Assembly: GCA_902775565.1 (NCBI GenBank)
Contig: CACYMP010000007.1
Coordinates: forward strand, 1-64,000
Length of the DNA stretch: 64,000 nt
Reading direction: 5' to 3'
Source of the DNA: Oscillospiraceae bacterium
Lineage (GTDB): Bacteria > Bacillota > Clostridia > Saccharofermentanales > Saccharofermentanaceae
Translations under genes and position numbers: made by a program
Part shown: positions 43,256-52,101 of the stretch, piece after piece
How positions within the stretch are numbered: the stretch's first letter is position 1
How the letters are laid out: every line of letters begins with the position of its first letter
Notes under the pieces: generated by a model
Told to the model about the DNA's origin: nothing
Seen by the model: only the letters and a program-made list of their open reading frames with translations
Databases searched by the model: none

Positions 43256-44875
43256 TTACAGCAACGGTGTCTGGTTGTGCTGGATTCTTTCGCACTTGTC
43301 AACGTGGATGAACACGTTGTGCAGCAAGTTGACACTCGTCAGGATTACTTCACCCTGATTCAGCTTACGGACATGCTTGATTGCATAATCGTCGAGGTGG
43401 CTCTCAACAGCCTTGATCTCATCGTTGAGCATGAGTCTGTGGATCAGGAGAGTACCGATCTGACCGAACAGGATAGGAGAAACGTCCTTCGGGTTCTGTG
43501 TTGTCAGGTAAAGGAAGATACCCTTCTTACGTCCTTCTCTTGCAACAAGGGTCAGACCGCCGTGGAATTCTCTCTCGGAATACTGTGACTTGGAATATCT
43601 GTGAACCTCATCGATGAAGAAGATGAAGGGGCAGATGTTATCCTGCTGGATAACGAAGTTGCATACGAGGTCGATGACCATGCCGCCGATACCTTCTGCA
43701 GCACCGAGCATGGATGTATCGATATAAAGGCTGACCTCAGGCATATGGATGAAGTCATCGATTGCCTCGAGGAGGTTGTACATTGACGGGTCGTTCGAGA
43801 AGAACTTGAGCAGCCTTGTGTTTGTCATCTGATACTGGATCTTCTGGATGAGCGGGTTGTTCGCGTTCGCCTTGAGCATGTCGTAGCTGTACTTGAAGTT
43901 GTAGTTATCGTCTCTTGCAGGCTCTGAAACGGACTCTGCCTGGATCTGCTCAGGAAGGAGCGAGATGTCGAATTCCGTATCGTTAGCGCCGACTGAAGCA
44001 AGAGCTTCCTGGACTTCCTCGATGTCCTCACCGACCTTGTAGAAGCACTTGTCCTGACCGGTCTTGTGCATGTAACGGAGCGATGTGATGGCCTCTGCGA
44101 GGATAGCGCCCTGGCTGTTGGAAGTGGTCTCGAAAAGTCTCTCCCACTCCTGCATCGTAACCTTACCTGGGGAGATCGTTGTGTCTACACCGAGGGTGAG
44201 CTTTGTGATCTCGTCGTCAGCGAAAGCATCCCTGTACTCGCCCGTAGGGTCAATGATCAGGGCCTTGCGCTTTGTGGATACGACCTTATCAAGGATTGAA
44301 AGTGCTGTGGTGGATTTACCTGAGTTAGTAGCACCGATGCACATAAGGTGACGGTTGAACAGTGTGCTGGGCTTCAGAGTAACGGGAGCTGCTGTCCTGT
44401 TCAGATATCTTGCGAAAGAAGGAAGTCTCTCTTCGGGATCGTGAGAGAACTCAAGTGAATGCAGGAAGATCTGGTATGCTGCGTCAGGTGCGAGATAGAC
44501 CTTATCGAGGATACCGAGTGTCTGGAAACCTGCGAGATTGAACTGGGTGCCGTCAGGTCTCATAACGGCCAGCGTGTCGATATTGAGTTCCTGATAGTCA
44601 GATGACTTCTGATCAGCGGTCGATGACATCTCAAAGATGCTCTTTCTTGATGCCTTGTTCTCGAAGACCTCTCCGAGGAACAGACCCAAAGTGGACTGGA
44701 TAATTACGAAATAGTTGATCGTGTTAGGAAGAAATGAATTGGAAAACTTCTCTCTGTTTGCCATAAGCTGAACATTATCAACCTGTGCAACGCAGCAGCT
44801 TCTGTAAACCTGTGTGATCTTTCCAATGTAGTAATCTTCTACGTTCTGTCCGCCGTACAGCTCCTCAAGTGTCAT
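43256..44875 (-). CDS. HerA-like (DUF87/FtsK-HerA) P-loop ATPase
   Basis: The protein has 539 residues, started at MTLEELYGG after GAGGAG. A small N-terminal beta-domain (about 10-120, HAS-barrel-like) precedes the ATPase. Walker A reads GATNSGKST near 195, Walker B IFFIDEVHRY, followed by the HGGLTLVAREGRKKG element and an LTTQNPKDV sensor typical of HerA. HerA ATPases are hexameric DNA translocases, usually working with the nuclease NurA or, in defence systems, with SIR2 or other effectors. No such partner is adjacent: the upstream gene is YdcF-like and the downstream gene is convergent. Its own extended -10 (TGTTATAAT, complement of 44955-44963) lies about 80 bases upstream. Confidence 0.88.
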   Translation of the reverse strand: MTLEELYGGQNVEDYYIGKITQVYRSCCVAQVDNVQLMANREKFSNSFLPNTINYFVIIQSTLGLFLGEVFENKASRKSIFEMSSTADQKSSDYQELNIDTLAVMRPDGTQFNLAGFQTLGILDKVYLAPDAAYQIFLHSLEFSHDPEERLPSFARYLNRTAAPVTLKPSTLFNRHLMCIGATNSGKSTTALSILDKVVSTKRKALIIDPTGEYRDAFADDEITKLTLGVDTTISPGKVTMQEWERLFETTSNSQGAILAEAITSLRYMHKTGQDKCFYKVGEDIEEVQEALASVGANDTEFDISLLPEQIQAESVSEPARDDNYNFKYSYDMLKANANNPLIQKIQYQMTNTRLLKFFSNDPSMYNLLEAIDDFIHMPEVSLYIDTSMLGAAEGIGGMVIDLVCNFVIQQDNICPFIFFIDEVHRYSKSQYSEREFHGGLTLVAREGRKKGIFLYLTTQNPKDVSPILFGQIGTLLIHRLMLNDEIKAVESHLDDYAIKHVRKLNQGEVILTSVNLLHNVFIHVDKCERIQHNQTPLL

Positions 44876-45022
44876 ACGTGTCTCCTCAAACTGATGATTA
44901 GTTAAAAACGAGCGACGGGAATGCACCCTCCCCAGACTCTTAACCTCGGAAAAAATTATAACACATTTTTAGACGTATGATTTACTGAATAATGAATTAC
45001 GTGAAAACGAATTCAAAACAGG

Positions 45023-45793
45023 TTATGTCCCGAACACGTGAAAATGCGATATTCCAAGCCATTCGCGGACCCAATAGGCGGGTAAAAGATTTATATCCGT
45101 GAAGGACGGGGCCGAGGTGACCTCGCCGGCACCCTGGGCCTTCGCCATGAGGGATGCCCTGTAAACGTGGTACTCGGATGTGGCTATCGTGATATCTCTG
45201 GACAGCCCCATCTTATCGGTGATATCGAAGGCGTTCCTGATATTCTCGTAAGTCGAGGTCGATTTGTCCTCGACAATGATCCTGTCCTCGGAGATTCCCC
45301 TTTTGACCAGATATCTCTTCATGCCCTCGCCCTCCGAGATGATCTCGTCATCACCCTGGCCGCCGGTAACCACCACCGGGATATCCGGGTAGCGGACAAG
45401 GAGCTCATATGCCTTATCAAGCCTTTTCTTGAGCATTGGGGACGGATCCTCTCCCCAGAGCTGGCACCCCAGGACTACAACCATGTTGGGTTTTTCCGGA
45501 CGGTTAAGGCAGGCTCTTACCATATTGAAAGAAAGGAAACCGGCAAAGCCAAAGCCCAGAATATAGAAAGCAGCAACGGCTGCCGTCACGGCCTTGCCTG
45601 CCCTGCTGCGCCTGAACTTTGCGGTCTTATTCCAGAAAAGGGTTATCAGAAAGATAGATCCGGTTACTGCCGCTCCTGCGATATTACCGGAATTGAAGAC
45701 CGGAACCGAACCGAAAAGGAACAGCAGGACCGCCAGTATCTCAATGACGATCAGTATTATCCGTGCTTTCTTATGTTTTGCGGTATCAGCCAA
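45023..45793 (-). CDS. YdcF family protein (DUF218)
   Basis: The protein has 256 residues. Three membrane helices (about 10-30, 35-55 and 65-90) are followed by an external DUF218 domain: VVLGCQLWGEDPSPMLKKRLDKAYEL, VVVTGGQGDDEIISEGEGMKRYL, and EDKSTSTYENIRNAF. Relatives include SanA and ElyC, linked to envelope integrity and lipid-carrier metabolism, but the reaction is unclear. The GTP/SAM-binding claims for YdcF cannot be checked here. Confidence 0.9.
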   Translation of the reverse strand: MADTAKHKKARIILIVIEILAVLLFLFGSVPVFNSGNIAGAAVTGSIFLITLFWNKTAKFRRSRAGKAVTAAVAAFYILGFGFAGFLSFNMVRACLNRPEKPNMVVVLGCQLWGEDPSPMLKKRLDKAYELLVRYPDIPVVVTGGQGDDEIISEGEGMKRYLVKRGISEDRIIVEDKSTSTYENIRNAFDITDKMGLSRDITIATSEYHVYRASLMAKAQGAGEVTSAPSFTDINLLPAYWVREWLGISHFHVFGT

Positions 45794-46017
45794 GTCTCAC
45801 CCTCCTTGTCTTCCGGTAAAGTTTATCATTACGGACTCTTCTAAAAACCCGTATTTTGTGGCAAAAATGCAAGTACAGTATGTTTTCGGGCACATTGTTT
45901 CGAAAATGTCATAAAATCCCCGTTTATATTCCTCACTAAAAATTAACATTTTATTTTCGTAAAAAGTTGTTAATGATGACAAATCTGATGTAACCTACAA
46001 ATAAGGGAAATTGTCTT

Positions 46018-47934
46018 ATGAGAAAAAAGATTGCTGTATTTGTGAACGGTTACGGAATGGAAGCCCTGAACGCCACGCTCAAGGGTATAAAGCAGTCTGA
46101 GACTTTTTCCAACTACGACTTTTTCATTTTCGTGAGCTACGCCTCCTACGATACCCAGGAGAACTATAACCGCGGCGAGCTCAATATCTATAATCTTCCG
46201 AAGTTCAAAGATTACGACGGTGCCATCGTTTACACAAATGCGCTCAACAGTGTCGAGACGGGTATTGAACTCGTCAAATCAGCTATCCGTGCGGGTATTC
46301 CCGTGATCAGCATCGGTATTGACGTTGAAGGCAGCGTCTGCATCGACATCGACAACATCACCGGTATGAGAGAGATAGCAGAGCACCTGATAACAGTCCA
46401 CAATGTAAAAAGAGCGGCTTTCATCGGCGGTTATATCGACCATCCCGAGAGTATCTGCAGACTTGAGACCGTAAAGAGGGTATTCAGGGAACATAACCTC
46501 TCGATCGACGAGAACGACATCTACTACGGCAATTGGGGCAACGTGCTGACAACGGAAGCCACCAACAGGATCGTAAACGACCCGAGCGGACTGCCCGACG
46601 CGATAATCTGCGCAAACGACATCATGGCTCTTGCCTGCTCCACCGAGCTGACAAGACTCGGATATGATCTGCCCAAAGACATCATCGTAACAGGCTACGA
46701 TTTTATCAGCGCAGGTCAGGCCTTCTACCCTGTCCTCACCACCGTCACTTCCGATTACGAAAGTATCGGAAATAAATGCATCAAAGTGTTTGACGCGATC
46801 TTTGCCGAACATGAAGTGCCGCGTAAGATCCTGATGAAGTCCAAGCTCGTTGTCGGCGAGAGCTGCAGATGCCACGCCGATGCATCTTTCGACATCATTC
46901 GCCGTGAATTCGGCCGCAAGACATACTCCGAGAGCCTTGACCGTACCTATCTCGAGACGAGCGAGCGTACCCTGACTAACATCATTACCGACTCTCCGGA
47001 TTACGATGCGCTCAGGCATAACCTCATGCAGCACTATGCCTCCGAGCATTCGCTGATCGGCGACGATTTCTATATCGTCATGCATAATCTTTATATGAAT
47101 AATGTAATGGCTACCGACGAGGAAGTTCACGAGGACGGCGTCACCGGAACCGTCTGTCCTATCGTCGCGATCAAGGACGGCAAGATATCAAGCCAGGCGG
47201 TCTCCGACAGGAAACGTATCGTTCCAGGTTACGAGCCTGATTCCGAGAAGAACCATATTTTCTATATCATGCCGCTTCACACCGGAAAATATAATTACGG
47301 TTATATCGTCACATCCGACAACACAAGGATCATGCGCGAGCACCTCGATCTCAACGCCTATCTCGAAAAGCTGATGCTTGCGCTGAGGATCCAGAGATCC
47401 AACATCCAGCTCCATATCTACAACGACAGCCTGAAGAGGATCTCCGAGATCGATACCATGACCGGCCTTTACAACCGTTTCGGTTATGAGAACAAGGCTA
47501 TCCCCATCTATGAGGACAGCGTCAGGGGCGAGACGATGCTCATGGTCATGTTCATCGATATCAACCTGATGAAGCGTATCAACGATGTTTTCGGTCACAT
47601 GAACGGTGACGCGGCGATCAGGCTTACCGCAAGCGCGATCAAGTCGAATCTCAAAGGCGACTGGATCGGCGTCAGATTCGGCGGCGACGAGTTCCTTGTC
47701 ATCGGAAGCGTCAAGACTCCGGAAGAAGCCGAGGAACTTAAGAACGCCATCAACAGCAATATCGACAAGGTCAACAAAGACGGAGTCTGGCCTTTCAGAC
47801 TCTCTATCAGTTCGGGTTACATCTTAAGCGATAAAGAGACCAAGAAAACACTCAGCGAATACATCAAAGACGCTGACAATCTCATGTATGAGACAAAGAA
47901 AAAGCTCCATGCGGAGCAGGGTGATCAAAGATAA
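46018..47934 (+). CDS. Soluble sensor diguanylate cyclase: LacI-type periplasmic-binding fold plus GGDEF
   Basis: The protein has 638 residues and no membrane helix or signal peptide. Residues 1-290 match the ligand-binding domain of LacI/GalR repressors (DGAIVYTNA, VPVISIG-like IPVISIGIDVEG, AIICANDIMALACSTELTRLG, VTGYDF) but without a DNA-binding helix-turn-helix. A middle region of about 150 residues is unassigned. The C-terminal GGDEF domain (about 465-630) has FIDINLMKRIND and an intact RFGGDEF. It probably makes cyclic di-GMP in response to a small cytosolic ligand such as a sugar. The canonical RxxD inhibitory site is not visible. GGGAAA precedes the ATG. Confidence 0.9.
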   Translation: MRKKIAVFVNGYGMEALNATLKGIKQSETFSNYDFFIFVSYASYDTQENYNRGELNIYNLPKFKDYDGAIVYTNALNSVETGIELVKSAIRAGIPVISIGIDVEGSVCIDIDNITGMREIAEHLITVHNVKRAAFIGGYIDHPESICRLETVKRVFREHNLSIDENDIYYGNWGNVLTTEATNRIVNDPSGLPDAIICANDIMALACSTELTRLGYDLPKDIIVTGYDFISAGQAFYPVLTTVTSDYESIGNKCIKVFDAIFAEHEVPRKILMKSKLVVGESCRCHADASFDIIRREFGRKTYSESLDRTYLETSERTLTNIITDSPDYDALRHNLMQHYASEHSLIGDDFYIVMHNLYMNNVMATDEEVHEDGVTGTVCPIVAIKDGKISSQAVSDRKRIVPGYEPDSEKNHIFYIMPLHTGKYNYGYIVTSDNTRIMREHLDLNAYLEKLMLALRIQRSNIQLHIYNDSLKRISEIDTMTGLYNRFGYENKAIPIYEDSVRGETMLMVMFIDINLMKRINDVFGHMNGDAAIRLTASAIKSNLKGDWIGVRFGGDEFLVIGSVKTPEEAEELKNAINSNIDKVNKDGVWPFRLSISSGYILSDKETKKTLSEYIKDADNLMYETKKKLHAEQGDQR

Positions 47935-47949
47935 CAGAAAGGAATGCCT

Positions 47950-48924
47950 ATGGACTACTGGAACGGACTGAAGATCGCAGAAGAGTTTTTCAATGAGTAC
48001 GGCAAGCCGATGCTTGACGAAAAGTTTCCCGAATACAAGGACAAGATCGCTGCCGGTCTGGCAGGACAGGGCTCCGAATGTTTCGGTTACGATGACGTGG
48101 TATCACGTGACCACGACTACGCACCGGGTTTCTGCCTCTGGATCCCGGAATTCCTTAACAAGAAGATCGGTGATGATCTCCAGAAGGCATACGATGAGCT
48201 CCCCGTGGACGACTTTCTGTTAAAACATAAAGAAGACATCGGAATGGAACCGGGCGCAAGTCTCATGACAGGTGCCAGGAAGCACAGGGTCGGAGTTCAC
48301 AGCATCGAGGAATTCTATACCGAGCGCACAGGCATTGACGGGTTCCCGGAAAAGACCGAGGACTGGATCGAGACACCCATGATGTATCTGGCCGAAGCCG
48401 TAAACGGCAAAGTCTTTACAGATCCCCTCGGTAAGTTCACCGCTATCCGCGAAGCCTGGAAGGGTTTCTATCCCGACAGCCTTCTCAAGAAAAAGGTTGC
48501 CGCCAACTGTGGCATGGCCGGCAAAACGGGCCAGTTCAATTACGAGCGTTCTATCAAGAGAGGTGACATCCAGGCCGCACACGACTGCTGCGAGGAGTTC
48601 ATCCACAAGGCTTCCGCGGCCATCTTCCTGCTCAACCGCACCTACATGCCTTACTACAAGTGGCGTGCGAGAGCCATGAAGGATCTTACCGTCTGCACCG
48701 AAGCCGTAAAGCTCATGGAGAAGCTCACACAGCTTAACGAATCCAAGCACGAAAAGAAGACCGAGCTCATCGAGAAGATCAGCATGGACATTATCAATGA
48801 ACTTACTTCGCGCACATGGTCATGGGGTTACAGCGACTATCTGCTCGACCACGCGAAGAACATAATGACGATAATACCCGACCGCGAGATCGCATCGTGG
48901 AATGTTTTCGTAGGAGAAGACTAA
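47950..48924 (+). CDS. DUF4037 domain protein (nucleotidyltransferase-like)
   Basis: The protein has 324 residues. I start it at the second ATG, seven bases after AGAAAGG. The N-terminal GSECFGYDDVVSRDHDYAPGFCLW is the DUF4037 hallmark and resembles a nucleotidyltransferase metal site (GS plus D-x-D). A helical C-terminal half has conserved-looking Arg, Lys and Trp. The biochemical role is unknown. It follows the sensor cyclase gene by 15 bases and is probably co-expressed. Confidence 0.85.
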   Translation: MDYWNGLKIAEEFFNEYGKPMLDEKFPEYKDKIAAGLAGQGSECFGYDDVVSRDHDYAPGFCLWIPEFLNKKIGDDLQKAYDELPVDDFLLKHKEDIGMEPGASLMTGARKHRVGVHSIEEFYTERTGIDGFPEKTEDWIETPMMYLAEAVNGKVFTDPLGKFTAIREAWKGFYPDSLLKKKVAANCGMAGKTGQFNYERSIKRGDIQAAHDCCEEFIHKASAAIFLLNRTYMPYYKWRARAMKDLTVCTEAVKLMEKLTQLNESKHEKKTELIEKISMDIINELTSRTWSWGYSDYLLDHAKNIMTIIPDREIASWNVFVGED

Positions 48925-48934
48925 GTTTCAGTTA

Positions 48935-49516
48935 TTATTCCATTCCCGCCTGATCGTCGTTGACCGCGGCGCCTTTCATTCTGCCCTGCCACACCAGTGA
49001 CAGTATCGAAAGCACGAACGGGATCGTAGAGACAAGCACGGCCATTATTATGGCTACGCCGAACGCGCCGTTGTAGATCGCGATTATCACGAGTATCACA
49101 GCACCGACCATCAGGAATGAATGGAAAACGAGTCTTACGATATCCGCTGTCCTGACGATCTTTACGGACTTCGAAGGCTCCTCGCATCTGCTCGCGCGCC
49201 TTACCGAAACGAAGCCGAACACTGCGGGGATTATGAGGTTAACGGCGATCATCAGCACAACGATGCCTATCACGATAAGAACAAAAGATAAAAGCCCCGT
49301 TGCCACGATGCCGCCGGCTTTCATGATAGAAAGCATAATGTTGACGGCTTCATCCTTATGTTCGATGTTTGTCGAATTTATCTTATCGATTCCTTTGGTG
49401 ACCGCATTGCCCCATATGATGAACTTGATGCCGAGCCAGGTCGAAGCGCCGGCACTTATGGTGTCGATCAGCGATGAAATGAGATTGAATCTTCTTATGG
49501 TCTCAAGCCTGGTCAT
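48935..49516 (-). CDS. Membrane protein of unknown function
   Basis: The protein has 193 residues when started at MTRLETIRR, nine bases after GGGG; an ATG 21 bases earlier has no site. Four membrane helices (about 20-40, 65-90, 95-115 and 135-175) are separated by a basic RRASRCEEPSKS loop. The family is not recognised. A TATAAT on the minus strand (complement of 49549-49554) is its likely -10. Confidence 0.65.
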   Translation of the reverse strand: MTRLETIRRFNLISSLIDTISAGASTWLGIKFIIWGNAVTKGIDKINSTNIEHKDEAVNIMLSIMKAGGIVATGLLSFVLIVIGIVVLMIAVNLIIPAVFGFVSVRRASRCEEPSKSVKIVRTADIVRLVFHSFLMVGAVILVIIAIYNGAFGVAIIMAVLVSTIPFVLSILSLVWQGRMKGAAVNDDQAGME

Positions 49517-49660
49517 TACCGTTGTCCCCTTTTCCATTATTTAATACATTATAAATCACAAGGCGGGATGCCGCACTAAAAACTGAACCGGGCAGCTGCT
49601 GTAACATTGTTACACAGGAAGAGGCGAACACTGTTAAAGCCCCTTTTGCAAAAGTTATCC

Positions 49661-49689
49661 TTGACAAACCGGACACGGAATAATATCTT
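49661..49689 (+). promoter_or_regulatory. SigA-type promoter of the trp operon
   Basis: TTGACA (49661-49666) and TATCTT (49684-49689) are 17 bp apart, directly upstream of the T-box leader. Confidence 0.8.
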
Positions 49690-49696
49690 TTACGCA

Positions 49697-49985
49697 ATAG
49701 ACAAACCGTAGAGTCGGAAGTAAAGGTGATCCGTGCACCCACAGAGAGTCCCGTAAGCTGAGATTGGGGCGGAACGCAGTTCATCATAATGGTCCGATGA
49801 GGGCACAGCCAAAGGAAGCCTTAAGGCGACCGAGTATTCTGTGACGGGTGGCACCGTTAAAAGGCCCGGGGTATGTTAGTACCCAAGTAAGTGCACAAGA
49901 GATTGTGAATCAAGGTGGCACCGCGGATTAGACTAATTCGTCCTTGGCAAAGAAGAAGGTTCTTTGCGCAGGGACTTTTTTATTG
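49697..49985 (+). promoter_or_regulatory. T-box leader, tRNA-Trp type, of the trp operon
   Basis: The leader contains a stem I region with AGAGAGT near 49743 and a specifier candidate TGG (Trp) at 49790-49792, followed by TCCGATGAG. The T-box sequence AAGGTGGCACCGCGG is at 49912-49926. The terminator (49940-49983) pairs GTCC..GCAAAG with CTTTGC...GGGAC before TTTTTT. Uncharged tRNA-Trp should pair with the specifier and with the T-box bulge, form the antiterminator and allow transcription of trpE onward. The TGG choice is supported by the downstream genes. Confidence 0.93.
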
Positions 49986-50027
49986 CCCAAAGAACCTCCG
50001 TTAAGGAAAACAAAGGAGGTATGCAGT

Positions 50028-51500
50028 ATGAATTTCTATCCGGATATGGACGGGATGAGAACGCTGCTTTCGGGAACCGCTTATAAGTGTGCGCCGGTAA
50101 GATGCGAGATCATGTCCGACACCAGGACCCCTATCGAAGTGCTGAAGATAATAAAAGGTTTATCTAAGCACGCGTATATTCTCGAATCGGTCGAGAATCA
50201 GGAACGATGGGGACGCTATACTTTCCTAGGTTACGATCCGACTCTTGATATAACTTATATGAACGGCACCCTCAACATCTCGGGTGAAGGCCGTAACGAC
50301 ACCATTGAGACAGACGATCCCGGAAAATACATGAGAGATATCCTCTCTGAATACAAGTCACCCGTGATCGACGGAATGCCTTCATTTACCGGCGGTCTTG
50401 TCGGATATTTCGCTTACGATTACATCAAGCACGTTGAGAAGTCACTTGACCTCGAATGCGAGGACGAGGGCAATTTCAAAGACTGCGACCTGATGCTCTT
50501 CGATAAGGTCATTGCTTTCGATAACTTAAGACAGAAGATCGTGCTTGTCGGCAACGTCAGAGCAGACGACCTGGATAACAGCTACGTCAAGACATGCAAA
50601 GAGCTCGAAAAGATCGCAGAGATCATCATCGGCGGCACTCCCGCAGACGAGCCTTCTGGAAGGCTTCTTTCCGAAGTAAAGCCTCTTTTCGACAAAGAAA
50701 GATACTGCGAGATGGTTGAGAAAGCCAAGCATCACATCAAGGAAGGTGACATTTTCCAGATCGTTTTGTCCAACCGCTTAGAAGCAGACTACGAGGGCTC
50801 GATGCTCAACGTTTACAGAGTCCTGCGCACACTCAATCCTTCGCCTTACATGTTCTATTTTTCGGGCACGGATGTTGAGGTCGCGGGTGCATCACCCGAG
50901 ACGCTCGTCAAGCTCGAGGACGGAAAGCTCTACACCTTCCCTCTCGCAGGCACACGTCCCAGAGGAAAGACTGACGAGGAAGACAAGGCTCTTGAAGCTG
51001 ACCTTCTCGCTGACGAGAAAGAACTCGCAGAGCACAACATGCTCGTTGACCTTGGCCGTAACGACATCGGCAAGATAGCTAAGTTCGGAACCGTAGAGGT
51101 CATGAAATATCATTCGATCGAGCGTTTCTCACATGTAATGCATATCGGCTCGACAGTAAGAGGCGAGATCAGGGACGACAAAGACGCATTTGATGCGATC
51201 GATGCCATCCTCCCTGCCGGCACTCTTTCGGGAGCTCCCAAGATCAAGGCATGCCAGCTCATCAACGAGCTCGAAAGGAACAAGCGCGGCATCTACGGCG
51301 GCGCGATCGGTTACATCGATTTCGGCGGTAACCTTGATACATGTATCGCTATCAGACTTGCTTACAAGAAGAACGGCAAGATCTACGTAAGATCAGGCGC
51401 CGGCATCGTATACGACTCGGTACCCGAGAAGGAATATCAGGAATGCATCAACAAAGCCGCTGCGGTCGTTAAGGCGATCGAAAGCGCGAACGAGCTTTAA
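50028..51500 (+). CDS. trpE: Anthranilate synthase component I
   Basis: The protein has 490 residues, started at the ATG at 50028 seven bases after AAAGGAGGT; the longer ORF starts inside the T-box terminator. The enzyme makes anthranilate from chorismate and ammonia delivered by TrpG. The tryptophan-binding element near the N-terminus reads ILESVENQERWGRYTF, so feedback inhibition by Trp is likely. The catalytic half has GDIFQIVLSNR, AGTRPRGKTDEED, LVDLGRNDIG, TLSGAPKIKAC and the final AGIVYDSVPEKEY. It is the first gene of the T-box-controlled operon. Confidence 0.97.
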   Translation: MNFYPDMDGMRTLLSGTAYKCAPVRCEIMSDTRTPIEVLKIIKGLSKHAYILESVENQERWGRYTFLGYDPTLDITYMNGTLNISGEGRNDTIETDDPGKYMRDILSEYKSPVIDGMPSFTGGLVGYFAYDYIKHVEKSLDLECEDEGNFKDCDLMLFDKVIAFDNLRQKIVLVGNVRADDLDNSYVKTCKELEKIAEIIIGGTPADEPSGRLLSEVKPLFDKERYCEMVEKAKHHIKEGDIFQIVLSNRLEADYEGSMLNVYRVLRTLNPSPYMFYFSGTDVEVAGASPETLVKLEDGKLYTFPLAGTRPRGKTDEEDKALEADLLADEKELAEHNMLVDLGRNDIGKIAKFGTVEVMKYHSIERFSHVMHIGSTVRGEIRDDKDAFDAIDAILPAGTLSGAPKIKACQLINELERNKRGIYGGAIGYIDFGGNLDTCIAIRLAYKKNGKIYVRSGAGIVYDSVPEKEYQECINKAAAVVKAIESANEL

Positions 51501-51513
51501 GGAGGGCAAATAA

Positions 51514-52101
51514 ATGATACTCATCATCGATAACTACGACAGCTTCTCCTACAATCTCTACCAGTTGATTGGTTCCATCGATCCTGACATAAAGGTCATC
51601 AGAAACGACGCGATGACGGCAGATGAGGTGCTCGCACTTAATCCTAAAGCGATCATCCTTTCACCCGGTCCGGGACGCCCGGCTGACGCGGGTATCTGTG
51701 AAGACCTCGCTGTCAAAGCGGCAGGAAAAGTCCCCCTCCTCGGTGTGTGCTTAGGACATCAGGCGATCACTGAAGCATACGGCGGAGTGGTCGGATATGC
51801 CAAGCAGCTCATGCACGGCAAACAGTCAAGAGCCGAGATCGATGTCAGCTGCGAGCTTTTCAAAGGCCTGTTCATCGAGATCGATGTCGCGAGATATCAC
51901 TCGCTCGCCGCGGAAGAAGCATCGCTCCCCGACGTTCTCAAAGTCATATCAAGAACGAAGGACGGCGAGATAATGGCGATAAAGCACAGGGATTACGACA
52001 TTTACGGACTTCAGTTCCATCCGGAATCGATACTTACACCTGAAGGAAAAACGATACTTAAAAATTTTATTGAAATAGCTGAGAGGAGAACAACAAAATG
52101 A
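51514..52101 (+). CDS. trpG: Anthranilate synthase component II (glutamine amidotransferase)
   Basis: The protein has 195 residues with AAGGAGGG before the ATG. Class I amidotransferase motifs are all present: LSPGPGRP near 49, the nucleophile Cys79 in GVCLGHQAI, and the His/Glu pair in FHPESILT. It hydrolyses glutamine and passes ammonia to TrpE. It is a separate gene, not fused to TrpD as in enterobacteria. The stop overlaps trpD by four bases. Confidence 0.97.
   Translation: MILIIDNYDSFSYNLYQLIGSIDPDIKVIRNDAMTADEVLALNPKAIILSPGPGRPADAGICEDLAVKAAGKVPLLGVCLGHQAITEAYGGVVGYAKQLMHGKQSRAEIDVSCELFKGLFIEIDVARYHSLAAEEASLPDVLKVISRTKDGEIMAIKHRDYDIYGLQFHPESILTPEGKTILKNFIEIAERRTTK

Noticed and set aside
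43256..45793. A defence island around the HerA-like ATPase
   Set aside because: No nuclease, SIR2, methylase, toxin or mobile-element gene is nearby; the neighbours are envelope and signalling genes.
46279..47130. A 283-codon minus-strand ORF opposite the LacI/GGDEF gene
   Set aside because: It lies wholly inside a well-supported gene, and its His/Asp/Val-rich composition is the expected antisense product.
49944..50027. A longer TrpE with 28 extra N-terminal residues
   Set aside because: Those codons lie in the T-box terminator stem and have no ribosome binding site; the family starts near MNFYPDMDG.
50021..50089. A short ORF starting directly at the trpE ribosome binding site
   Set aside because: It starts with no spacing after GGAGGT, so the ATG at 50028 is the proper start. 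A T-box makes a leader peptide unnecessary.
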